20,128 nt of DNA from JBEICQ01 sp046297395 (lineage in GTDB: Bacteria > Bacteroidota > Bacteroidia > UBA4408), in NCBI GenBank assembly GCA_046297395.1, contig JBKCNM010000078.1:1-20128 (forward strand), read 5' to 3'. The notes under the pieces were generated by a model, which was not told the DNA's origin, searched no databases, and saw nothing but the letters and a program-made list of their open reading frames with translations. Positions 17,401 to 20,128 of this stretch are shown in pieces. Positions within the stretch are counted from its first letter, which is position 1. Every line of letters starts with the position of its first letter. The translations under genes were made by a program, and so were the position numbers.

Positions 17401-19397
17401 TACTCACCCTTAATGCAGACAGAACGATTAACCGCAGCCTGAATCTGCTCTCAGGTGCATCTCTCAACCTCAACGGCAACTCCTTATCTATGATTAACAA
17501 TAGTGCAGGAACCTTCACCGGAACCATTTTCGTGGATGGTAATTCAACCATCTCCAATTCTGCCGGTTTGGGAGCCGGAGGCCTTCAAATCACAAATAAC
17601 GAGTTTGGCGCCAATCCAACCTTCTGGACCAAAAATGTAACCAACAATGCCGGAGTGGGAACACTTACCATCGCCTCTAATGTTACCATGACAATCAGCG
17701 ATGGGCTCTTTGATTTCGGTGTATTTGCCGGAACGCCCATCACCACCATGCAAGGTGTTTTTCAGGTTGATGCAGGTGCAAGTGTTGCAACCAATCCATG
17801 TATCTATGCCAGCGGCTCTACACTCAGATTTTTCAATGGGAATCAATTTCAGGTGAACAGCGTAAATGCTACCTGGGCATCGGGTTCCATTAGTTCCGGT
17901 TTGCCCGGCATCCCATGGAATGTTGAAATCAATGGTACCGGAACACAGGTCAACCTGAATGATCCGAGGGCAATTAGGAACGACATCACCATCAACGGTG
18001 GCATACTTGCATTACTCTATTCTGCCAATAGTCCTGTGTTTTCTATCGGTGGCAACTGGACAAGGACGGGTGCCGCTTCCCAATTTTTCAACCCCAATGG
18101 GAAGCAGGTCAGTTTCGCTAAATCAACTGCCGGTAATCAAACGATTACTGCCTCCTCAGGAATCACTTCAGAATCTTTTTATGACATGGATGTGAATCAT
18201 ACCGGCGGAGGTAACCTGGTTGTTGGTTGCGACCTTCAGATAAGCAATAACCTGAATTTAAGTTCCGGAAAAATGGTGATGAACACAGGCAAAATATTAA
18301 CCATCGGTGCGCCCGGTGCAAACGGCACCATCACCGGATTTGGCCCTACCAGGTACATCATCACTTGGGATGGAACAACTGCAAGTAACATCATTCAATA
18401 TTCCAATACGAATACCACCTATCATTTCCCACTTGGCGACAATACCAATTACACCCCGATGTTTTTACAGATTACTTCGGGTGCTACTGCCGGAAGTTTA
18501 GTTACAGGTGCCATGATTCCAAATGCTCATCCTCAACTCGGCACAGCTTCTAATTACATCAAAAGATATTGGTCGATGGAGCAATCAGGACTACTGCCCG
18601 GTTTCACTTATAACACCGAGTATATTTATGTTGATGCTGATGTAGTAGGAAGCGAGTCGCTTGTCTTTCCGTTTAAGTATACTCCCGGCGCGGGTGTAGG
18701 TACAGGATGGATTGGTGCCGGTGGCTCAAGCGCCAGTTTCACCATGGGAACAGGAAGCATCAATCCTGCCACCAATACGCTCCACTGGGATGGTGTTTAC
18801 AGTTTCTCCGACCTCACCGGTAGCGGTGGAGGCACACCATTGCCTGTAAGCCTCGTAGATTTTGAGGTATATAAAACAGGCAAGGCCGTGAAAATTCAGT
18901 GGGCTACTCTCAGCGAAACCAACAATGATTATTTCACCGTTGAGAGAAGCATGGACTTATCCCAAGTTGAAACAATTGCCACCATAAAAGGTGCGGGTAA
19001 TCACAATGGTCGCCTGGCGTATGAGGTGTTTGATGAAAATCCCTTGTCAGGGACCAACTATTACAGGTTGAAACAAACAGATTTTGATGGAAAAACCGAG
19101 TATACTCAATGGAAAGCAATCTCGTTTGAAACGGATCATGCCCCTGCAGTTAAAGTGTATCCCAATCCTTCATCTGACGGACAAGTATTTATTTCAGCAG
19201 GTGGATTCAGTGATCAGACAAGCCTGTATTTCACCATCACCGACATCGCCGGAAAACTTCATGCGGAAGGACAACTGATTGCAGGTGAAAAAGCGGTATC
19301 CACTCCTCTGAGCATCCAACAATTATCGCCCGGCATGTATGTGGTTCAAGTGAGGGGTGAAAACACCCTTATCCGCGAGCAACTCATCGTGAAATAA
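4305..19397 (+). CDS. Giant secreted beta-strand-repeat protein with T9SS type A sorting domain
   Basis: About 5,030 residues in one uninterrupted frame. Residues 1-29 form a Sec signal peptide (IRIALFLLCFSLVGSS core). Most of the protein is an Asn/Thr/Ser/Gly-rich array of roughly thirty units of about 75-80 residues, judged by eye. The unit pattern is: TVxFNG..QTI, then F.NL, GTKTI, LTVNGDFTI, and GNWTNNGTF. This suggests a beta-solenoid. W-modules begin at tryptophans 1387, 2524, 3285 and 3718, with a divergent one near W45; cap modules precede the last four. From residue 4846 (LPVSLVDFEV) comes a fibronectin-III-like domain (WATLSETNNDYFTVERS), then from 4949 a Por_Secre_tail (VKVYPNPSSDG ... 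LSPGMYVVQV), the signal for outer-membrane export by T9SS. A surface or released adhesin or matrix protein is inferred; no enzymatic motif or ligand is evident. The start at 4305 rests on promoter and signal peptide; 4116 is the longest open start. Two terminators follow. Confidence 0.93.
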   Translation: MHHLTSLSPSIRIALFLLCFSLVGSSYSATYFSQGTGLYSTLANWNTQANGSGTIPPSVDLTSGTHNFVIQNGHVVTIDMNPSTAALTIDGSLIIGDNNIGRTVSINGVTTIGATGQFVCGTNDATHPVTFRGSIINAGTLNFYNNVNSVANSTFIGSSLTASGAGLYQLNHLTLTGSPTTSLTLNSSFTIKGQVVLNNACTLNDGGLTHYVEGNWNEQGSGQLTGLGTIEFNSVNSIQLIETASVFNNLRLNLSGGLAIFQAPVTVNGDFSLQNFSNLLANTHNHILNGNLSIDGTSTLNSTGTLTFSASGRTQIIPFTSNCTYQNLTFSNGGATFPKTIDGNLELNGQFTINSTAQVNATGDLIFRSSFRQDGICNFTGSITFLGAGANIQTNTASPNLGSVLIVSNLNAGATLTFGFVAPATSTNWPINNDLIINSGNLVVSASTNLTGQSGYNFKVLNNAALYIRGTNNFPTGFGAVTIDPTTSAFYDVGNQVVKGGIAYGTLNLTAGTKTMDGSVVVRGNLNLATNVVVNFLGFDLDVEGNLNNPAGCALTNDQTVRLNAPDANQTVTGTGTFTFQNLVCSSNSTTAPRTKTFSNNMVVNGDFTISNNGGTNINTLFIDLQAFVVTNNNTGTFSLGDYTILNTNGANSFRSMVLTFGTRTLSPFSTVRYSLALGTNSVQFISNDVVYGSIDLVGSGFNSYKSACGNLTLLGNFTRSSGNAVFRDSSFSFFVGGNYTLNTTAYPNPSSSTIITFNGDFQSIGFGSSDVSLPNVVFAGTGIKQFAANSGNTVFAYGDFTISNGVTVDANDKNLSLRGNFINNGTGLFTQTATTTFNNANLPQTVITNSGSFFGNININKPALGAANRVVNFSSETNIGGTLTLFNSAAQLEASGVTINIGGSWTINPGCAFNGTNGTVNFNGTGGTQTINNAFPLTYHHLRFSNSATKSLVGSTITVNGDLTISSGVFQGNTTAINANGNWTNNGSFTHSATVTLSGLTQTISGNNSYFFNLICAGTGTKTITNSTIIAGSFTINSGVIFDVTNANIPLSIGGNYTNNGTINLYNATVFFTGGAKNIITGGTGAGKRFYNVEFNAPASNQQLVTNDMEVLNDFVVNAGTFSTGVLNLSVAGNLIVNDIFNAGGGTLNLVATSGSKSFKPGITGSSYRAIVVNAPGATYTLTGNDLSIVANANLSINAGTLSMGGRAITMSNGNVNVNPGGTFHINAGAQLLLANGASLNNAGGTLMLLGTPTTNAFVRRNGTSGGFTINQTAGTLQARYYVIENSAGAGFTISGTSVIHSVNNLSNGIFTGGTGTQYLMLSGYDFTNFTVNNVQFNAGSPSFNVSRQTGNGVITFNGSTGIFAGTSFERDNGNRIEWTSAAKRWNGSAGDNNWHTAANWTPAFVPTVGDTVYLDHTHIAGPTPYTVNITTGDAAAGRLVIDRQTGTGAITLNIGANRTLDVSENVNVLTGCTLTQTNATSLLNVGGSFVVSGTFNNGSSTVNFNANFGYSTISPGTASFFNLTVSGASTYVMGSSFTVSNNLILNNGVFDVSTSSYNLTVQGDFAANNPAIFLPRNCTVTFSRAGNQNISGGPFNNFVTQGSGTKFITSNVNIANVTIGSGTVLNAGNNVLFISSNWTNNANLSAFSQTATGLVQFNSTTGTQLIDNGTSGTTYSNLLLVGAAAKTISNNLSVNGDFTIGASCGNVDLQTFQVTGTPSKVFSIAASNTLIIRGTSNFPSNFGTVSISGTNTVLYTCASTTTQNIFSTTYGNLNLQVTSGGNTPKNLTGDITVLGSLVISDTRTQLVATNRTINLSGDLSFPSGGNPIQWGTSGTLVHNGNWNIDVDYSFNNPATPEFRNLTLSGITTKNMLARLNISGNVQIQNNVTFNMGTFTLTGAGGNFTMQDGSTLNSAIPAATGVAFPTGFGIYALNQNSNVNLNGGANNQTIFNTPVYGNLTLSNTATSTIQAGADLLIAGNFNTNTSTLNDNSRNITCSGTNIDLRLYTPSSTSILTLNGANQNLYDASSAALDIRNIVFANTGTKSISANFGNIININGDFTNAAGVIVSLVNRTINFSGSNWVNNGTYNHLNTAGVNNGFNFTGSNNQTVNLGVSNTIQHDVTFSKTAGSVTFVSNGGNFTRNNGTIATFIVNAGNTVNMGALTHRIDGSTSINGTFNCTNTNFNFSGGNQNLNIAVPFIANNVVISGTGTKTMGSDWTVNNLTINGGNALNTNGTSNFNITCNGNWINNGTFTVNTSTVFFESINNNSCSITAGNSPFRDVIFNNSNTNTRTYSLISPSTTFARQLTMNTGVTLSLNGNVLILGSNNSFIETHTVHSGARLLVNSNSLLSFNNDNGTSTLNVGGTLEMIGNNVFPARVGRSSGNGRHQINMLSGSLLKAQYYSFEYLSDAGLNVAVGATVDPTNNLSDGTWSFINTAGGTPKYYLSLDGTVTTPIQNVFFNFVGTPTAGVHFNIRRTTGTTVQLNEVVSGSLGTFQFESDIVASSATTGLIRWPVNATLTWNGTTSNDWHTAANWTPAQVPTAFDNVIVPAALNDPRVSTANAVCKNINITNGFLSIQNGFKLIVSNDLSNAGILGITSATSSIDIGGNWTNTNVFSAGSGTVNFTGVSGYFQVSPGLSAFNNVNLTGSNSIFAFSGTTITFNGNITIGNATLFPNNSGYTYFVKGNFTNNGAFSNLVSGTVNFNGINAQSIVNGAFNGLTISGSNTKTTTGPCQVLGTLTLSSGATFAASLGSIWDLRGTVNMQAGSAYKDGGNQHTYTGTSWTGLGDCLADTGGIRFILNGTQTIFGGKFNDLSFEIGGSKVLSGNVIVNGDVLVATGTAFLNMQTFTLDCINPSAVFTLASGTNLYIRGSNNTPTNFGTYDLHITSNTYFDAALNQIIGGITYGNLILNNPFTKTLGENTNVRGNLTFNNATLDCSTNNYILQVGGIYNNNSTGSFIANQGEVIFNGTSGTIQYVYNGGSGTKAFYNLTIDRPTGFVLQLNNGNPSVLNDLTVQGGTLDINGNTINVRNNIEVTTGTIQTSGLFTMTANDGAATIRTNGSTLNNFTINALGATVTAIDNFNVNASFNLLAGTFNGNGMIINLGTGNQAANIYGTYIVGAGGRMGLGNGVTCTVFPAATFQAVGTPSNYAIITNNTSGGRYNFVVNGNIAAQHYLFENMSAAGIQITASATIDAVNNFSNGTFTNGITNGVYLVINNAQTLTMENVSFPLNSGGSSKNVAKTADTGNLTFNNFQGGFGGATFENDPFGRIAWTGTITLIWSGYVNTDWFNLDNWTASAGAPLVPTGAEDVLIPIAINQPLINQDGAITGRLTINNGATLTLNTPFASAPDLTILGDLILNGVLASTGAEDTLNIKGNWNRGTTGNFVAGNSMVIFNGTAGSKTITGSTSSFNNLSIDAPLTHQLGSNIFINKNIEIKQGTLDVTSNNFTMTVAGNWTNSATFTPRGGTVNLTCNGATASIDNGASRFFSLNINGASSTVFSVVGNDLRTSGNTTVNSGTLFLNNRTFFNGDNIGTDGLTVFGTFDMGNNGTLLNGTSAAITINSGGTFKAVGTSNAVINNIGPQATGFYTFVVNSGATLQANYYRFSNLNAAGLQIRPNATIHPVHNLSDGVFVNGAIGGTYLDIQNNFTDFTIDSVSFGSGPTYNVSRVVGSGVLTFLDASGARSGALFENDDLSATSGRVQWTFTNPALTWNGSNSTEWADPLNWSTSLGGPSSNPPQNINAVIIPNVSGGSGNNPLIKTSSGAATCSNMEIYAGGVLNIQENQSLTISGSITNQGSIVVSPTSSSTIQVSNLWSNLGTFTPGASTVSLIASSGNKDITTNNQAFNNLSLDGTAVFRTVDNLNVNNNFSINAGTFTVTNAAHQLNIGGNWLNNGTYNHGNGTVLFNKVQGTQTISGSTAQTFFRFNGSNTGVVNKIIQLNCNINILNNLTILTARTGINTGSNTIDIKGNWSSTGIAMAGTGTVIFSGTNVQTIDRTSGETMNHVTISNPAGVSLINNLNVAGNLSFTGAANQINLNARTLTLSGTATNISVANAARTITGVAGCALSITTGAKTVTATAGGSLIIATNVPVNLSQAINFGAGLTTINGTLNMQAGASVTSNAPSYGASSTLIYSSNGPVSRGLEWSATSGAGYPANITINTTASNTNLDLSAGGSALRQCSGNLTINNASLLRMNNMSHALSVRGNLVVNAGGTLVLSSLVNGNLMVGGNITINGSLVNNNREVICNGTTLQTLSGIATLPFLTINNAAGARILQNLTISQRLSLTAGAFNLNGSNLILSNNAGIVRDASGASISAAPTVNPGDRYDVSYNASMSPGIEWNSTLSPIRDVTVSGAGTVLTLNADRTINRSLNLLSGASLNLNGNSLSMINNSAGTFTGTIFVDGNSTISNSAGLGAGGLQITNNEFGANPTFWTKNVTNNAGVGTLTIASNVTMTISDGLFDFGVFAGTPITTMQGVFQVDAGASVATNPCIYASGSTLRFFNGNQFQVNSVNATWASGSISSGLPGIPWNVEINGTGTQVNLNDPRAIRNDITINGGILALLYSANSPVFSIGGNWTRTGAASQFFNPNGKQVSFAKSTAGNQTITASSGITSESFYDMDVNHTGGGNLVVGCDLQISNNLNLSSGKMVMNTGKILTIGAPGANGTITGFGPTRYIITWDGTTASNIIQYSNTNTTYHFPLGDNTNYTPMFLQITSGATAGSLVTGAMIPNAHPQLGTASNYIKRYWSMEQSGLLPGFTYNTEYIYVDADVVGSESLVFPFKYTPGAGVGTGWIGAGGSSASFTMGTGSINPATNTLHWDGVYSFSDLTGSGGGTPLPVSLVDFEVYKTGKAVKIQWATLSETNNDYFTVERSMDLSQVETIATIKGAGNHNGRLAYEVFDENPLSGTNYYRLKQTDFDGKTEYTQWKAISFETDHAPAVKVYPNPSSDGQVFISAGGFSDQTSLYFTITDIAGKLHAEGQLIAGEKAVSTPLSIQQLSPGMYVVQVRGENTLIREQLIVK
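5700..5840 (+). repeat. FG insert module, copy a
   Basis: Encodes LYIRGTNNFPTGFG ... YDVGNQ ... IAYGTLNL. The same plan (RGTxNFPxxFG, about 25 residues, YGNLxL) recurs at about 9496-9636, 10071-10194 and 12911-13050 in place of the ordinary QTI...F.NL half of a unit. Copy c (FPTGFG ... VYGNLTL) lacks the leading RGT. Confidence 0.5.
9496..9636 (+). repeat. FG insert module, copy b
   Basis: Encodes LIIRGTSNFPSNFG ... LYTCASTTTQN ... TYGNLNL, aligned with copies a and d by its RGT-NFP-FG start and YGNL end. It lies in superunit 2. Confidence 0.5.
10071..10194 (+). repeat. FG insert module, copy c (shortened)
   Basis: Encodes AFPTGFGIYALNQ ... GGANNQTIF ... VYGNLTL. It keeps the FPTGFG and YGNL anchors but lacks the RGT strand, so it is the most divergent of the four copies. 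It lies in superunit 2, a few hundred bases after copy b. Confidence 0.4.
11874..14135 (+). repeat. Superunit 3 of the giant protein (W-module 3 to cap C)
   Basis: It begins with WNGTTSNDWHTAANWTPAQV at 11874, nearly the same as W-module 2, and carries about six beta-repeat units including one FG-type insert. It closes with cap C (13830-14135: AQHYLFEN, AVNNFSNGTF, FENDPFGRIAW). Confidence 0.7.
12911..13050 (+). repeat. FG insert module, copy d
   Basis: Encodes LYIRGSNNTPTNFG ... YFDAALNQIIGG ... TYGNLILNN. It is closest to copy a, although that lies about 7 kb away in superunit 1; this suggests module exchange or selection for this local fold. Confidence 0.5.
14157..15431 (+). repeat. Superunit 4 of the giant protein (W-module 4 to cap D)
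   Basis: The shortest superunit, with only about two full beta-repeat units between W-module 4 (WSGYVNTDWFNLDNW at 14157) and cap D (15120-15431: ANYYRFSN, PVHNLSDGVF, YNVSRVVGSG, LFENDD, GRVQW). Confidence 0.7.
15456..18839 (+). repeat. Superunit 5 of the giant protein (W-module 5, uncapped, with three EW/PW modules)
   Basis: It begins with WNGSNSTEWADPLNW at 15456. After several ordinary units it holds three copies of a module not seen earlier, at about 16692-16890, 17277-17450 and 17793-17999. Each has an aromatic-rich strand (TLIYSS, YDVSYN, TLRFFN), then GLEW, GIEW or GIPW, then an N-V/I-x-I-x-x-x strand and a closing LTI, LNL or ITI. No cap follows; the region passes into a pre-tail domain (FPLGDNTNYTPMFLQI near 18426) typical of T9SS substrates. 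Confidence 0.55.
18840..19394 (+). other. C-terminal fibronectin-III-like domain and T9SS sorting tail
   Basis: Residues 4846-4940 (PVSLVDFEV, VKIQWATLSETNNDYF, NYYRLKQTDFDGKTEY) are the beta-sandwich that commonly precedes the sorting tail in Bacteroidota. Residues 4949-5030 match the Por_Secre_tail pattern: VYPNPSSDG, an internal strand with ITDIAGKL, LSPGMYVVQV, and a final basic LIVK. The tail directs transport through the T9SS translocon and is normally removed on export, with the mature protein attached to the surface or released. Confidence 0.9.
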
Positions 19398-19416
19398 AAT
19401 CTTGATAACGCTCTTT

Positions 19417-19445
19417 AAAGCCCTGCATCTGTGGGGCTTTTTTTA
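19417..19445 (+). terminator. Rho-independent terminator 1 after the giant gene
   Basis: Stem AAAGCCC (19417-19423) pairs with GGGCTTT (19434-19440) and is followed by more T residues. It starts 19 nt after the stop codon. Confidence 0.8.
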
Positions 19446-19488
19446 TTCCGGGAAAGGCAAGATTGAAGGGGATTTATAAATTCAAATG

Positions 19489-19510
19489 CCCCTGTATGCA
19501 GGGCTTTTTT
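19489..19510 (+). terminator. Rho-independent terminator 2 after the giant gene
   Basis: GCCCCTG, loop TATG, CAGGGC and then TTTTTT form a GC-rich hairpin with one bulged C and a T-run. It lies about 50 nt after terminator 1 and acts as a second, tandem stop. Confidence 0.75.
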
Positions 19511-19606
19511 GAGGTGTATTCGTAAATGGAAGAAGCTCCAAAGTAAGTACAGTCAGATTACCCATTTTTTAGCGAGAGCGTCTGTCAGCTCCCTGAAACA
19601 ATATTT

Positions 19607-19636
19607 TTTAAGTAAATAGTTTTATTTTTACTTAAA
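19607..19636. repeat. Perfect 10-bp inverted repeat upstream of small membrane-protein gene
   Basis: TTTAAGTAAA at 19607-19616 and TTTACTTAAA at 19627-19636 are exact reverse complements around a 10-nt spacer. The spacer holds TAGTTTTA, one mismatch from TAnnTTTG. The repeat ends 15 nt before the start codon. It could be a dimeric operator laid over the promoter or an AT-rich leader stem; it is not a terminator in form. Directly after it, AAATCAAC occurs twice with 10-nt periodicity (19634-19641, 19644-19651), abutting the ATG. Confidence 0.55.
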
Positions 19637-19651
19637 TCAACACAAATCAAC

Positions 19652-19828
19652 ATGAAAGCACTTGCATTTACGAGTACCGCTTTATCGGCTTCACTCGTAG
19701 TCCTAGGAGGACTTTTTAAAATTCAACATTGGCCGGGAGCAAGCATCATGCTTGTTCTTGGTCTTGGCATGCTCGCACTCGTAGGTATTCCCGCATTGGC
19801 AGCTTATCTGTACAAATCTTCAAAATAA
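19652..19828 (+). CDS. Small two-helix membrane protein with GldL-like LFKIxHWPGA signature
   Basis: A 58-residue protein. Residues 3-20 form one hydrophobic helix (SASLVVLGG). LFKIQHWPGA at 21-30 is the turn, and residues 31-54 form a second helix (IMLVLGLGMLALVG), ending in a basic tail (YLYKSSK). The turn is the hallmark of the N-terminal membrane hairpin of GldL/PorL, the rotor-type motor subunit of T9SS and gliding. The long cytoplasmic part of GldL is missing. So is the acidic residue that GldL carries in its second helix, so proton-driven motor function is unlikely. Bacteroidota encode various stand-alone proteins of this type with unknown roles. The start has an A-rich leader without Shine-Dalgarno sequence; an inverted repeat lies just upstream and a strong terminator downstream, so it appears to be monocistronic. 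Its position after a T9SS substrate is suggestive only. Confidence 0.75.
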   Translation: MKALAFTSTALSASLVVLGGLFKIQHWPGASIMLVLGLGMLALVGIPALAAYLYKSSK

Positions 19829-19858
19829 GCAGCTCATTTAGGGAGACAAGCAAAAAAC

Positions 19859-19883
19859 AAAAGCCCCTTGTCGGGGCTTTTTT
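19859..19883. terminator. Bidirectional terminator between small gene and tRNA-Phe
   Basis: AAAAGCCCC (19859-19867), loop TTGTC, GGGGCTTTT (19873-19881) and further T residues stop rightward transcription of the small gene. The A-rich run at 19852-19862 becomes a T-run on the minus strand, so the same hairpin ends the leftward tRNA transcript, 2 nt past the mature 3' end. Confidence 0.85.
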
Positions 19884-19884
19884 G

Positions 19885-19957
19885 TGGTACCTCCAGGAAT
19901 CGAACCAGGGACACAAGGATTTTCAGTCCTTTGCTCTACCAACTGAGCTAAGGTACC
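19885..19957 (-). tRNA. tRNA-Phe (anticodon GAA)
   Basis: On the minus strand the cloverleaf is complete: acceptor GGTACCT/AGGTACC, D-arm GCTC...GAGC, anticodon stem AAGGA/TCCTT around loop CTGAAAA (anticodon GAA), a short variable loop and a T-loop TTCGATT. The discriminator is A and CCA is not encoded, so it must be added after transcription. The T-stem is CCTGG against CCTGG, leaving a central U-U mismatch. I believe similar T-stems occur in Bacteroidota tRNA-Phe, so this is not evidence of a broken gene. Confidence 0.95.
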
Positions 19958-19986
19958 ATACCACCCGCTTTTTTAACGAGGGAGCG

Positions 19987-20017
19987 CAAATGTATGAATT
20001 ATTCGTTTGTTCACAAA
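19987..20017 (-). promoter_or_regulatory. Consensus Bacteroidota promoter of tRNA-Phe
   Basis: On the minus strand, TTTG (20014-20017), exactly 19 nt, then TACATTTG (19987-19994) match the phylum's primary sigma consensus at every fixed position. Transcription should begin near 19980, about 22 nt upstream of the mature tRNA 5' end. Confidence 0.8.
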
Positions 20018-20030
20018 TATCTCTCGGTAT

Positions 20031-20128
20031 TCAAAAAAAAACCGGTTGAATACGCTGGATGCGCTTTTCCTTTTTCCAATCTTTTTCCGGTATTCCTTCG
20101 TTTCTCCTAAGCCTCATTTGCTTGTTTG
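20031..20128 (-). other. Possible C-terminal end of a leftward gene at the window edge
   Basis: A minus-strand frame open from the edge ends at TGA (20031-20033) with a basic tail (KDWKKEKRIQRIQ). It could be the 3' end of a gene continuing beyond the window. A plus-strand ATG at 20059 also opens a hydrophobic, signal-like frame (MRFSFFQSF) running off the edge. They overlap, so at most one is likely real. Too short to judge. Confidence 0.2.

Noticed and set aside
4305..19397. CRISPR array or recent tandem DNA duplication in the repeat region
   Set aside because: Repeats are at protein level and degenerate. Exact nucleotide matches that I noticed are only about 16 nt, for example at 5838-5853 and 10938-10953, and are not regularly spaced.
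19885..19957. Non-functional tRNA-Phe because of the T-stem U-U mismatch
   Set aside because: All other stems pair perfectly, the anticodon loop is canonical, and a consensus promoter and terminator flank it; one central mismatch is tolerable.
19729..20049. A 106-codon plus-strand frame across the small gene, the terminator and the tRNA
   Set aside because: It overlaps the GldL-like gene out of frame and reads antisense through a complete tRNA and a terminator, so it is a chance frame.

Overview
The window comes from a member of the Bacteroidota that carries the type IX secretion system (T9SS). Four signs agree. The giant gene encodes a C-terminal Por_Secre_tail (T9SS type A) sorting domain. 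Promoters fit the phylum's TTTG-N19-21-TAnnTTTG pattern, with an exact match upstream of the tRNA. Starts lack Shine-Dalgarno sequences. A small protein carries the LFKIxHWPGA signature of GldL-like proteins. No plasmid, phage or insertion-sequence gene is visible, so this looks like ordinary chromosome around one very large surface-protein gene.

Layout. (1) 100-2154, + strand: a DsbD-type thiol:disulfide interchange protein, split by one in-frame TAA at 355-357; reading frame and homology continue across the stop. (2) 2157-3098, +: a succinylglutamate desuccinylase/aspartoacylase-family zinc hydrolase, 2 nt after dsbD and probably cotranscribed with it. (3) 3104-3781, -: an AlkD-like DNA alkylation repair protein, convergent with gene 2. 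(4) 3782-4304: intergenic, with a promoter for each flanking gene. (5) 4305-19397, +: a single gene for a secreted repeat protein of about 5,030 residues, three quarters of the window. (6) 19398-19651: two successive terminators, then an inverted repeat. (7) 19652-19828, +: a 58-residue, two-helix GldL-like membrane protein. (8) 19885-19957, -: tRNA-Phe(GAA) with a near-ideal promoter, sharing a bidirectional terminator with the small gene. The last 110 bases hold only weak edge ORFs.

The main interest is the giant protein. It is a hierarchy of repeats. About thirty units of roughly 75-80 residues, judged by eye, form a probable beta-solenoid. They are grouped into superunits that open with a W-module (WNG...W...NW...VP) and close with a conserved cap module (NNLSNG...FEND...RIxW). 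Four W-cap junctions occur at constant spacing. Successive superunits shrink from about 1,140 to 760 to 430 residues. A third module type appears only in the last, uncapped superunit before the secretion tail. The inferred role is a cell-surface or released adhesin or matrix protein; nothing in the sequence names its ligand.

The other genes do not form one pathway. DsbD-type electron transfer and the hydrolase share an operon; the AlkD-like protein and the tRNA are housekeeping neighbours.
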